Assembly: GCF_038561965.1 (NCBI RefSeq)
Contig: NZ_CP139348.1
Location: 2,852,001 to 2,916,000, forward strand
Origin: Stutzerimonas stutzeri
Lineage (GTDB): Bacteria; Pseudomonadota; Gammaproteobacteria; Pseudomonadales; Pseudomonadaceae
DNA: 64,000 nt
Direction: 5' to 3'
Part shown: positions 56,024 to 64,000 of the stretch, in pieces
Numbering within the stretch: position 1 is the first letter of the stretch
Layout: every line of letters begins with the position of its first letter
Made by a program: the position numbers and the translations under genes
The notes under the pieces: generated by a model
What the model was told of the DNA's origin: nothing
Seen by the model: the letters and a program-made list of their open reading frames with translations, nothing else
The model's database searches: none

Positions 56024-57451
56024 ATGAGCACAGCAATAAGTGAGACTGCTTATAACTATAAGGTGGTTCGCCAATTCGCCATCATGACGGTGGTGTGGGG
56101 AATCATTGGGATGGGCCTGGGTGTTTTCATCGCCGCGCAGTTGGTGTGGCCCTCGCTCAACTTGGATCTGCCGTGGACGAGCTTTGGCCGTCTGCGACCA
56201 TTGCACACCAATGCGGTGATCTTCGCATTTGGTGGTTGCGCACTGTTTGCCACGTCCTACTATGTGGTTCAGCGCACCTGCCAGGCGCGCCTGTTCTCCG
56301 ACGGACTTGCAGCCTTCACCTTCTGGGGTTGGCAGGCTGTGATCGTGCTTGCGGTCATCACTCTTCCGCAGGGCTTCACCAGCTCCAAGGAATACGCAGA
56401 ACTGGAGTGGCCGATCGACATTCTGATCACCGTGGTCTGGGTGTCGTACATCGCCGTATTCTTCGGCACCATCATGAAGCGCAAAGCCAAGCACATTTAT
56501 GTGGGTAACTGGTTCTTCGGTGCCTTCATCCTGGTCACAGCGATGCTGCACATCGTCAACAACCTGGAAATCCCGGTGTCGTGGTTCAAGTCCTACTCGA
56601 TCTATTCGGGCGCGACCGACGCCATGGTTCAGTGGTGGTACGGCCACAACGCCGTAGGCTTCTTCCTGACCACCGGCTTCCTGGGCATGATGTATTACTT
56701 CGTGCCGAAGCAGGCCGAACGTCCGGTGTATTCCTATCGCCTGTCGATCGTCCACTTCTGGGCATTGATCACCCTCTATATCTGGGCCGGCCCGCACCAC
56801 CTGCACTACACCGCTCTGCCGGATTGGGCGCAAAGCCTTGGTATGGTGATGTCGATCATCCTGCTGGCTCCGAGCTGGGGCGGCATGATCAACGGCATGA
56901 TGACCCTGTCGGGCGCCTGGCATAAGCTGCGCACCGATCCGATTCTGCGCTTCCTGGTGGTATCGCTGGCGTTCTACGGCATGTCGACCTTCGAAGGTCC
57001 GATGATGGCCATCAAGACCGTCAACGCCCTCTCCCACTACACCGACTGGACCATTGGTCACGTACACGCCGGTGCTCTTGGCTGGGTTGCGATGATCACC
57101 ATTGGCTCCATGTACCACCTGATCCCGAAAGTGTTCGGTCGCGAGCAGATGCACAGCATCGGCCTGATCAATGCGCACTTCTGGCTGGCCACCATTGGCA
57201 CCGTGCTCTACATCGCTTCGATGTGGGTCAACGGCATCACCCAGGGTCTGATGTGGCGCGCGATCAACGAGGACGGCACGTTGACCTACTCCTTCGTCGA
57301 AGCGCTGGAAGCCAGCCACCCCGGCTTTATCGTCCGCGCCGTTGGCGGTGCGTTCTTCCTCGCCGGCATGTTGCTGATGGCCTACAACACTTGGCGCACC
57401 GTACGTGCGGCCAGGTCAGCCCAGTATGACGCCGCCGCGCAGATCGCTTGA
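56024..57451 (+). CDS. ccoN2: cbb3-type cytochrome oxidase subunit I, CcoN-2
   Basis: Second catalytic cbb3 subunit, 475 residues, closely similar to CcoN-1 with the same histidine motifs (RPLHTNAVIFAFGG, WWYGHNAVGFFLTT, GPHHLHYTALPDW, GHVHAGALGW). I use the ATG at 56024 by comparison with the first copy. An 86-bp block (56945-57030) is identical to 53508-53593, including all synonymous positions, which suggests recent gene conversion. Confidence 0.97.
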   Translation: MSTAISETAYNYKVVRQFAIMTVVWGIIGMGLGVFIAAQLVWPSLNLDLPWTSFGRLRPLHTNAVIFAFGGCALFATSYYVVQRTCQARLFSDGLAAFTFWGWQAVIVLAVITLPQGFTSSKEYAELEWPIDILITVVWVSYIAVFFGTIMKRKAKHIYVGNWFFGAFILVTAMLHIVNNLEIPVSWFKSYSIYSGATDAMVQWWYGHNAVGFFLTTGFLGMMYYFVPKQAERPVYSYRLSIVHFWALITLYIWAGPHHLHYTALPDWAQSLGMVMSIILLAPSWGGMINGMMTLSGAWHKLRTDPILRFLVVSLAFYGMSTFEGPMMAIKTVNALSHYTDWTIGHVHAGALGWVAMITIGSMYHLIPKVFGREQMHSIGLINAHFWLATIGTVLYIASMWVNGITQGLMWRAINEDGTLTYSFVEALEASHPGFIVRAVGGAFFLAGMLLMAYNTWRTVRAARSAQYDAAAQIA

Positions 57452-57463
57452 GGAAACGGTTAG

Positions 57464-58075
57464 ATGAAGAATCACGAAATACTTGAAAAGAACATCGGTC
57501 TGCTGACCCTGTTCATGATCCTGGCGGTAAGCATCGGCGGTCTAACTCAGATCGTCCCGCTGTTCTTCCAGGACGCCGTCAACGAGCCGGTCGAGGGCAT
57601 GAAGCCCTACACGGCGCTGCAGCTTGAAGGCCGCGATCTGTACATCCGCGAAGGCTGCGTCGGCTGCCACTCGCAGATGATCCGCCCCTTCCGGGCTGAA
57701 ACCGAGCGTTATGGCCACTACTCCGTCGCCGGCGAAAGCGTCTACGACCACCCGTTCCTGTGGGGCTCCAAGCGTACCGGTCCAGACCTGGCCCGCGTAG
57801 GCGGCCGCTACTCCGACGACTGGCACCGTGCGCACTTGTACAACCCACGCAACGTGGTGCCCGAGTCGAAGATGCCTTCCTATCCTTGGCTGGTCGAGCA
57901 CACGCTCGATGGCAAGGACACTGCCAAGAAGATGTCGGCTCTGCGCACTCTCGGCGTGCCATATACCGAAGAAGACATCGCAGGAGCTCGGGATGCCGTC
58001 CGCGGCAAGACCGAAATGGACGCGATCGTGGCCTACCTGCAAGTACTCGGCACTGCACTCACCAACAAACGGTAA
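57464..58075 (+). CDS. ccoO2: cbb3 oxidase monoheme subunit CcoO-2
   Basis: 203 residues, same architecture as CcoO-1: N-terminal helix, heme motif EGCVGCHSQMI, methionine ligand candidate in ESKMPSYPWL. Differences from copy 1 cluster at the ends, for example MKNHEILEKN at the start and EEDIAGARDAVRGK near the C-terminus. It starts 12 nt after ccoN-2. Confidence 0.97.
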   Translation: MKNHEILEKNIGLLTLFMILAVSIGGLTQIVPLFFQDAVNEPVEGMKPYTALQLEGRDLYIREGCVGCHSQMIRPFRAETERYGHYSVAGESVYDHPFLWGSKRTGPDLARVGGRYSDDWHRAHLYNPRNVVPESKMPSYPWLVEHTLDGKDTAKKMSALRTLGVPYTEEDIAGARDAVRGKTEMDAIVAYLQVLGTALTNKR

Positions 58076-58078
58076 CGC

Positions 58079-58267
58079 ATGATGGAAATCGGGACTCTTC
58101 GCGGCCTGGGCACAATTCTGGTAGCCGTCGCCTTCATCGGCGTGGTGCTCTGGGCCTACAGCAGCAAACGCAAGCAAAGCTTCGACGAAGCCGCCAACCT
58201 GCCCTTCGCAGACGACGAGACCGACGCCAAGAAGCGTGAAGAAGAAGCTTCCAGGAGTAAGAAATAA
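58079..58267 (+). CDS. ccoQ2: cbb3 oxidase small subunit CcoQ-2
   Basis: 62-residue CcoQ: a single membrane helix (LGTILVAVAFIGVVLWAY, about 10-27) and a charged C-terminal tail. CcoQ stabilises the cbb3 complex. The frame opens with two ATGs (58079 and 58082); either may be used. Present only in the second operon, placed between ccoO-2 and ccoP-2 with the stop directly abutting ccoP-2. Confidence 0.93.
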   Translation: MMEIGTLRGLGTILVAVAFIGVVLWAYSSKRKQSFDEAANLPFADDETDAKKREEEASRSKK

Positions 58268-59185
58268 ATGACCTCGTTTTGGAGTTGGTACGTCACCCTG
58301 CTGAGCCTGGGCACCATTGCCGCGCTGGTATGGCTGCTACTGGCAACACGCAAGGGACAGCGCCCCGACAGCACCGAAGAAACCGTTGGCCATTCCTATG
58401 ACGGTATCGAGGAGTACGACAACCCGCTGCCGCGCTGGTGGTTCATGCTGTTCGTTGGCACCGTGATCTTCGCGCTTGGCTATCTGGTGCTATATCCCGG
58501 CCTCGGCAACTGGAAAGGCATTCTGCCTGGCTACGAAGGTGGCTGGACCCAGGTAAAGGAATGGCAGCGCGAGATGGACAAGGCCAATGAGCAATACGGC
58601 CCGCTATACGCCAAATACGCTGCCAGGCCGGTGGAAGAGGTGGCTAAAGACCCGCAAGCGCTGAAGATGGGCGGTCGTCTGTTTGCTTCCAACTGCTCGG
58701 TCTGCCACGGCTCCGATGCCAAGGGCGCCTACGGCTTCCCGAACCTGACCGATAACGACTGGTTGTGGGGCGGCGAGCCGGAAACCATCAAGACCACCAT
58801 CCTGCACGGCCGCCAGGCCGCGATGCCCGGCTGGAAGGACGTGATCGGCGAAGAAGGCATCCGCAACGTAGCTGGTTACGTCCGCAGCTTGTCCGGTCGC
58901 GATACCCCAGAGGGTATTAGCGTTGACATTGAGCAGGGTCAAAAAATCTTCGCGGCCAACTGTGTAGTCTGCCACGGACCGGAAGCCAAGGGCGTTACTG
59001 CCATGGGCGCGCCGAACCTGACCGACAATGTCTGGCTGTATGGTTCGAGCTTCGCTCAGATTCAGCAAACCCTGCGTTACGGTCGCAATGGCCGCATGCC
59101 TGCTCAGGAAGCGATCCTTGGTAATGACAAGGTTCACCTGCTGGCGGCCTACGTCTACAGCCTGTCGCAGCAACCGGAGCAGTGA
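58268..59185 (+). CDS. ccoP2: cbb3 oxidase diheme subunit CcoP-2
   Basis: 305 residues, same layout as CcoP-1: two helices, then two cytochrome c domains with CSVCHGSDAKGA and CVVCHGPEAKGV and methionines in AAMPGWKD and GRMPAQE. It starts directly after the ccoQ-2 stop. More diverged from its paralogue than CcoN and CcoO are, mainly in the linker. Confidence 0.97.
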   Translation: MTSFWSWYVTLLSLGTIAALVWLLLATRKGQRPDSTEETVGHSYDGIEEYDNPLPRWWFMLFVGTVIFALGYLVLYPGLGNWKGILPGYEGGWTQVKEWQREMDKANEQYGPLYAKYAARPVEEVAKDPQALKMGGRLFASNCSVCHGSDAKGAYGFPNLTDNDWLWGGEPETIKTTILHGRQAAMPGWKDVIGEEGIRNVAGYVRSLSGRDTPEGISVDIEQGQKIFAANCVVCHGPEAKGVTAMGAPNLTDNVWLYGSSFAQIQQTLRYGRNGRMPAQEAILGNDKVHLLAAYVYSLSQQPEQ

Positions 59186-59322
59186 TTGTACGAGGCCGGG
59201 AGTGACGTCCTGTCGCACCCGACCTCAATACTCCGGGCGTACCATTCGCAGCTGGACAGAAAAATGATCCCGGTTGGCACGTATCGGCCGGGACACCCAC
59301 CTTCCGCCGTGGTACGCACTCG

Positions 59323-60735
59323 ATGACTGAGCAGATCCCCGTTCATGATGTAACCCCCCCGTCCAAGGCCGGAGCGTCAAACGACCTCTACGCCGCGCGT
59401 GAAAAAATCTACACCCGGGCTTTCTCCGGAATCTTTCGAAACGTGCGCCGCGTCGGTGGTGCCGTGCTGTTCATCCTCTATTTCGGTACCGCGTGGATCA
59501 ACTGGAACGGCCGACAGGCTGTGTGGTGGGATCTGCCCGAGCGTAAGTTTCATATCTTTGGCGCAACGTTCTGGCCTCAGGATTTCATCCTGCTGTCGTG
59601 GCTTCTCATCATTTGCGCCTTCGGCCTGTTCTTCATCACCGTCTTCGCCGGTCGCGTCTGGTGCGGCTATACCTGCCCGCAGAGCGTATTTACCTGGGTG
59701 TTCATGTGGGCCGAGAAGGTCACCGAGGGTGACCGCAATCAGCGCATTAAGATGGACAAGGCGCCGATGACCGGGAACAAGTTCATCCGCAAACTGGGCA
59801 AGCATGGCATCTGGCTGATGGTGTCGCTTGCTACAGGCATCACCTTCGTAGGCTATTTCACGCCTATCCGCGAGCTGGTGCCGGAACTGTTCACCTTGCA
59901 AATAGGTGGATGGGCACTGTTCTGGGTCGGCTTCTTCACTCTCGCCACATACGGTAACGCTGGCTACCTGCGCGAACAGGTATGCATCTACATGTGCCCG
60001 TACGCGCGCTTCCAAAGCGTGATGTTCGACAAGGACACCCTGATCGTCTCCTATGATCCGCGTCGCGGCGAGAAGCGCGGCCCACGCAAGAAGGAAGCGG
60101 ACTACAAGGCAATGGGCCTCGGCGACTGCATCGACTGCACCATGTGCGTCCAGGTCTGCCCGACCGGCATCGACATCCGCGACGGTCTGCAGATCGAGTG
60201 CATTGGGTGTGCGGCGTGCATAGACGCATGCGACGCCATCATGGACAAGATGAATTACCCGCGTGGTCTGATCAGCTATACCACCGAGCACAACTTGTCC
60301 GGACAGAAAACGCACTTGCTGCGTCCACGACTGATCGGTTATGCCGTTGCGCTTTTGGCCATGATGGGGCTGTTTACCTACGCCGTGTATGAACGCCCGC
60401 TGGTCAAACTGGACGTACTCAAGGATCGCGTGCTCTATCGCGAGAACGAGCAAGGCAACATCGAGAACGTCTACACGCTCAAGATAATGAATAAGGCTCA
60501 GCGCGATCAGACTTTCGTTATCGAGGCATCCGGTCTCGATGGCCTGGTCTACGAAGGCCGCAGCGAAATCCAAGCGGCTGCCGGCGAACTGGTCACCATA
60601 CCGGTTGAACTGTCGATCGCCGCAGAGAAGCTCCCCTCAAGCACCAACGAAATCGTCTTCCATGTTCGATCGGTAGACGACGATTCGATAAACGATGATG
60701 CCGACAGCCGTTTCATCGGCCCAAGCATCCGCTAA
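59323..60735 (+). CDS. ccoG: Cytochrome oxidase maturation protein CcoG (RdxA/FixG)
   Basis: 470-residue membrane protein with polyferredoxin centres, a cupric reductase that prepares copper for the cbb3 CuB site. Five or so membrane helices; cysteine motifs WCGYTCPQSVF, CMC-type YMCPYARF, CIDCTMCVQVCPTG and CIGCAACIDACDAI for two [4Fe-4S] clusters; a C-terminal immunoglobulin-like periplasmic domain (about 370-470). First gene of ccoGHIS, 137 bp after ccoP-2. Confidence 0.96.
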   Translation: MTEQIPVHDVTPPSKAGASNDLYAAREKIYTRAFSGIFRNVRRVGGAVLFILYFGTAWINWNGRQAVWWDLPERKFHIFGATFWPQDFILLSWLLIICAFGLFFITVFAGRVWCGYTCPQSVFTWVFMWAEKVTEGDRNQRIKMDKAPMTGNKFIRKLGKHGIWLMVSLATGITFVGYFTPIRELVPELFTLQIGGWALFWVGFFTLATYGNAGYLREQVCIYMCPYARFQSVMFDKDTLIVSYDPRRGEKRGPRKKEADYKAMGLGDCIDCTMCVQVCPTGIDIRDGLQIECIGCAACIDACDAIMDKMNYPRGLISYTTEHNLSGQKTHLLRPRLIGYAVALLAMMGLFTYAVYERPLVKLDVLKDRVLYRENEQGNIENVYTLKIMNKAQRDQTFVIEASGLDGLVYEGRSEIQAAAGELVTIPVELSIAAEKLPSSTNEIVFHVRSVDDDSINDDADSRFIGPSIR

Positions 60736-60747
60736 GCAAGGTAATAC

Positions 60748-61248
60748 ATGCGCTCTGAAAACGAACAAACGCGTTGGTACACCCAGTTCTGGGCTTGGTT
60801 TGTCATCGCAATATTGCTCTTCTCTGTTGTATTGGGGCTGTCACTGTTGACCATCGCGATTCGCAATGCCGACACGCTCGTCGCGGATAACTACTACGAC
60901 GCAGGCAAAGGCATCAACCAATCGCTGGAGCGCGAGAAGCTGGCAGAGCGGCTGGAAATGCAGGCTCGCATCGCCCTCAATGACGAGCGAGGCCTTGCCG
61001 AGGTACAACTGAACGGCGCGAGCCGTCCACAGCAACTTGTGCTCAACCTGCTTTCCCCCACCCAGCCGGAGCGTGATCGCCGCATCATCCTGCAGCCGCA
61101 AGGTGATGGCTTATATCAGGGACAGATGCAGGAGCCGATCAGCGGGCGACGCTTCATCGAGTTGCTCGGCCGCGAAGGTGACCAGGATTGGCGGCTGTAT
61201 GGGGAAAAAACCATCGAAACCGGCCAAGCCCTAGAACTGCAGCCTTGA
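60748..61248 (+). CDS. ccoH: cbb3 maturation protein CcoH (FixH)
   Basis: 166 residues: one N-terminal membrane helix (FWAWFVIAILLFSVVLGLSL, about 12-31), the conserved DNYYDAGKGIN segment following it, and a periplasmic domain. CcoH is essential for stable assembly of the cbb3 complex. It lies 12 nt after ccoG and 7 nt before ccoI, so the genes form one operon. Confidence 0.95.
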   Translation: MRSENEQTRWYTQFWAWFVIAILLFSVVLGLSLLTIAIRNADTLVADNYYDAGKGINQSLEREKLAERLEMQARIALNDERGLAEVQLNGASRPQQLVLNLLSPTQPERDRRIILQPQGDGLYQGQMQEPISGRRFIELLGREGDQDWRLYGEKTIETGQALELQP

Positions 61249-61255
61249 CCCGCTG

Positions 61256-63670
61256 ATGGCAAAGCCCCTCCCCTGCTATCACTGCGGACTGCCGGTCCCT
61301 ACCGGCAGTCCGTTTCAGGCCCGCGTGCTGGGAGAGACGCGGGCCTTGTGCTGCCCAGGATGTCAGGCAGTAGCCGAAGCCATTGTAAAGGGCGGACTGG
61401 AGAGCTATTACCAGCACCGCAGCGAGACATCCATCAATCCTCAGTCCTTGCCTCAGGAACTGGGTGAAGAGATGGCCTTGTACGATCGCGAAGACGTACA
61501 GCAGCCCTTCGTGCAACACCAAGGTGAGCTGGCCAGCACATCGCTGATGATCGAAGGCATCAGCTGCGCCGCGTGCGGCTGGCTGATCGAACGCCATCTG
61601 CGCAATTTGAAGGGTGTAACCGAAGCCAGCCTCAACCTATCCAATCACCGACTGAACGTACGCTGGAGCGACGCTCAGTTGCCGCTCAGTGAGCTGCTCG
61701 GCGAGCTGCGACGGATCGGCTACGCGGCGCACCCCTACCAGGCCGATCAGGCTGCCGAGCGGCTGGCCAGCGAGAACCGCCGCTCGCTCCGCCAATTGGG
61801 CGTTGCCGGTCTGCTGTGGATGCAGGTGATGATGGCTACCATGGCCACCTGGCCCGAGTTCAACCTGGACCTGTCCGAGAGCTTCTTCGTCACCCTGCGC
61901 TGGACCGCCCTGCTGCTGACCACCCCAATTGTTTTCTACTGCTGCACAGACTTCTTCAAGGGTGCACTCCGTGATCTACGCACCCGCCACCTGACCATGG
62001 ACGTATCAGTTTCGCTGGCCATTGGTGGCGCCTATGTTGCCGGCATCTGGTCCACGATCACCGGCCAGGGCGAACTCTACTTCGACGCGGTTGGCATGTT
62101 CGCCCTGTTCCTGCTGGCCGGACGCTACTTGGAGCGACGAGCGCGAGAGCGCACCGCAGACGCAACGGCGCAACTGGTCAATCTGCTTCCGGCCTCATGC
62201 CTTAAGCTCGATGCAGAAGGCCACAGCCAACGCATTCTGCTTAGCGAGCTGCAACTCGGCGATCACGTACTGGTGCAGCCCGGCGCGTTGATTCCGTCAG
62301 ATGGCATCATCATCAGCGGCCAGTCCAGCGTCGACGAATCGGTTCTCACCGGGGAGTATCTGCCCCTCCCCCGAGGTTTGGGTGATGCCGTAACCGCCGG
62401 CACGTTGAATGTCGAAGGCCCGCTGACCGTCGAAGTCCAGGCCTTGGGCGACGACACGCGCCTGTCGGCCATTGTTCGGCTACTGGAGCGAGCCCAAGCC
62501 GATAAGCCAAAGCTTGCCGAACTGGCCGACAGGGTCGCGCAATGGTTCCTGCTTGTGGTGTTGGTAGTTGCCACGGTCGTTGGGCTGGTCTGGTGGCAAA
62601 TCGACCCACAGCGAGCGTTCTGGATCGTCCTTGCCCTGCTGGTCGCCACCTGCCCATGCGCGCTGTCACTGGCGACGCCTACCGCGCTCACGACCGCAAC
62701 CGGCACATTGCACAAGCTCGGCATGCTGCTGACCCGCGGTCACGTGCTGGAAGGCCTCAACCACATTGATACGGTAGTCTTCGACAAGACCGGCACCCTC
62801 ACCGAGGGGCGTCTGACGCTGAACGCTGTGCATCCACTCGGCACCCTCGACGCCGATGCCTGCCTGGCACTGGCCGCAGCCCTCGAAAACCGCTCCGAAC
62901 ACCCAATCGCCCGCGCGTTCGGCCGTGCGCCACTGGCTGCTGAATCGGTCGAAACAGTGCCGGGCTTGGGCCTGCTGGGCTGCGTCGAGGGGCGCAACCT
63001 GCGTATAGGTCAACCCGCTTTCGTTGCCGAAGGCTTCTGCCAACCAGCCCCAGCGATTCCTGGCGAGCAAGGCCAATGGCTGCTGCTTGGTGATGAGCAA
63101 GGCCCTCTGGCCTGGCTGGTACTCGACGATCGTCTTCGTGATGATGCGCCTGCACTGCTCGATGCCTGCCGTCGCCGTGGCTGGCAGACCCTTTTGCTCT
63201 CCGGCGACAGTTCACCCATGGTCGGCCAGATCGCGCGCGAACTCGGCATCGATCGGGCGGAAGGCGGCATGACACCCGCCGCCAAGCTCACGAGACTGCA
63301 GGAACTACAGGCCCAGGGGCATCGCGTACTGATGCTTGGCGACGGTGTAAATGACGTCCCAGTGCTCGCCGCAGCTGATATCAGCGTCGCCATGGGTTCG
63401 GCCACCGACCTGGCAAAAACCAGCGCTGATGCGGTGCTGCTATCCAATCGCCTCGGCAGCCTGGCACAGGCTTTTGACGTTGCACGGCGTAGCCGGCGCA
63501 TCATCATCGAAAACCTGACCTGGGCAAGCCTGTACAATGGGCTGATCCTTCCCTTCGCTGCTATTGGCTGGGTAACCCCGCTATGGGCAGCGTTGGGCAT
63601 GTCGATCAGCTCGCTACTGGTGGTTTTGAATGCCCTGCGGCTGACACGTCAGCCAACGAATCACGGCTGA
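61256..63670 (+). CDS. ccoI: Copper-transporting P1B-ATPase CcoI (FixI)
   Basis: 804-residue copper exporter that supplies Cu for cbb3 assembly. N-terminal Cys-rich region (CYHCGLPV, CCPGCQAVAE) and an HMA domain (GISCAACGWLIERHL), eight membrane helices, the CPCALSLATPTAL transport site, the phosphorylated Asp in FDKTGTLTEG, an HP locus in SEHPIARAF, and MLGDGVNDVPVLAAADISVA. No TGE/hinge residues appear missing (VLTGEYLP present). Confidence 0.97.
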   Translation: MAKPLPCYHCGLPVPTGSPFQARVLGETRALCCPGCQAVAEAIVKGGLESYYQHRSETSINPQSLPQELGEEMALYDREDVQQPFVQHQGELASTSLMIEGISCAACGWLIERHLRNLKGVTEASLNLSNHRLNVRWSDAQLPLSELLGELRRIGYAAHPYQADQAAERLASENRRSLRQLGVAGLLWMQVMMATMATWPEFNLDLSESFFVTLRWTALLLTTPIVFYCCTDFFKGALRDLRTRHLTMDVSVSLAIGGAYVAGIWSTITGQGELYFDAVGMFALFLLAGRYLERRARERTADATAQLVNLLPASCLKLDAEGHSQRILLSELQLGDHVLVQPGALIPSDGIIISGQSSVDESVLTGEYLPLPRGLGDAVTAGTLNVEGPLTVEVQALGDDTRLSAIVRLLERAQADKPKLAELADRVAQWFLLVVLVVATVVGLVWWQIDPQRAFWIVLALLVATCPCALSLATPTALTTATGTLHKLGMLLTRGHVLEGLNHIDTVVFDKTGTLTEGRLTLNAVHPLGTLDADACLALAAALENRSEHPIARAFGRAPLAAESVETVPGLGLLGCVEGRNLRIGQPAFVAEGFCQPAPAIPGEQGQWLLLGDEQGPLAWLVLDDRLRDDAPALLDACRRRGWQTLLLSGDSSPMVGQIARELGIDRAEGGMTPAAKLTRLQELQAQGHRVLMLGDGVNDVPVLAAADISVAMGSATDLAKTSADAVLLSNRLGSLAQAFDVARRSRRIIIENLTWASLYNGLILPFAAIGWVTPLWAALGMSISSLLVVLNALRLTRQPTNHG

Positions 63671-63772
63671 ACTCCGACCGAGATCTGCTGTAGCGACGGT
63701 GACGCATATCAATGACGCCGCAGCCGCACAAACGCAGCTGAAGACTTCGTTTTGGATCCTTTGGAGGTCCTG

Positions 63773-63982
63773 ATGGCCGCTCTGTATATCCTCATCCCTG
63801 TTGCCGTGGTCCTGGTGGCCGTTGCGATCTGGGTATTTTTTTGGGCTGTGGATAGCGGGCAGTTCGACGACCTCGATGGCCCGGCACACAGCATCCTGTT
63901 CGATGACGACGAGCCGCAGCAGCCGTCCGCCGACGCACAGCACAGTACCGAAACCCAGCAGGAGAAACGCAACGGTGATTGA
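63773..63982 (+). CDS. ccoS: cbb3 maturation protein CcoS
   Basis: 69-residue membrane protein: one helix (YILIPVAVVLVAVAIWVFFW, about 5-24), followed by VDSGQFDDLDGPAHSILFDD, the conserved CcoS signature. Needed for insertion of heme and Cu into CcoN. The ATG at 63773 has GGAGGT six nt upstream; seven in-frame codons before it are not used. Its end overlaps the next gene by 8 nt. Confidence 0.95.
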   Translation: MAALYILIPVAVVLVAVAIWVFFWAVDSGQFDDLDGPAHSILFDDDEPQQPSADAQHSTETQQEKRNGD

Positions 63983-64000
63983 ACTGGCGCCCCTGCTGCT
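63975..64000 (+). CDS. Start of a probable TauE/SafE-family membrane protein, cut by window end
   Basis: Only the first eight or so codons are present: GTG at 63975, then IELAPLLL, overlapping the ccoS stop by 8 nt. In other Pseudomonas the gene after ccoS is a TauE/SafE-type membrane protein beginning with a similar hydrophobic segment, which is the basis of this call; the sequence itself is too short to prove it. Confidence 0.5.

Noticed and set aside
59377..60573. 398-codon minus-strand frame opposite ccoG
   Set aside because: Shadow of ccoG, which has full cysteine motifs and operon context.

Overview
The window looks like chromosome from a Pseudomonas of the stutzeri group (Stutzerimonas). 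The evidence is a GC-rich core with Pseudomonas-type gene order: gltA divergent from sdhCDAB-sucA, zipA-ligA behind smc, and acnA-aer-cco-ccoGHIS. There are also two tandem cbb3 oxidase operons, the first without ccoQ, as reported for P. stutzeri. I see no tRNA, rRNA, CRISPR array or intact insertion sequence.

Layout. 1-6.2 kb: TCA-cycle genes, with sucA (cut by the window start) and sdhB, sdhA, sdhD, sdhC on the minus strand and gltA divergent. Both directions have good sigma70-type promoters. 6.2-7.5 kb: small housekeeping genes (YkgJ-type Cys cluster, DUF486 membrane protein, ppnP). 7.5-11.7 kb: late flagellar genes fliT, fliS, fliD, flaG and fliC on the minus strand. fliS and fliC have sigma28 promoters, and fliD has a candidate sigma54 promoter. 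12.1-29.9 kb: a minus-strand surface-glycan island between fliC and ligA. 30.3-38.7 kb: ligA, zipA, smc and moaA. 38.8-45.6 kb: a potassium-type channel and a caa3-type oxidase cluster (CopD-like, DUF2231, coxB with heme c, a coxA-coxIII fusion, a small membrane protein, ctaG). 45.6-52.5 kb: tusA, rlmM, acnA, aer and an alpha/beta hydrolase. 52.6-64 kb: ccoNOP-1, ccoNOQP-2, ccoGHIS, and the first codons of a probable TauE/SafE-type protein.

The glycan island is the accessory part. Next to fliC is an operon with a giant multi-domain glycosyltransferase, a TagF-like glycerophosphotransferase, an ATP-grasp/HAD fusion, a WbqC-family protein and a DegT aminotransferase that appears to start at ATT. 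An AT-rich block follows: a second TagF-like transferase, a GT2, a TagD-like cytidylyltransferase, then a phosphonate route made of an iron alcohol dehydrogenase, phosphonopyruvate decarboxylase, and PEP mutase fused to a cytidylyltransferase. Last are three genes resembling FdtA, FdtB and FdtC for a 3-acetamido-3,6-dideoxyhexose. The most economical reading, which is inference, is that PEP is turned into 2-hydroxyethylphosphonate, activated as a CMP ester and transferred, along with glycerol phosphate, onto a glycan. Flagellin is the likeliest acceptor because of the position next to fliC and its Ser/Thr-rich central domain. O antigen is the main alternative.

The respiratory genes form a coherent low-oxygen set: two cbb3 oxidases, their copper and maturation factors, an aerotaxis receptor and a separate caa3 oxidase. 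An FNR/ANR-like dyad lies upstream of the first cco operon, and I found none upstream of the second.
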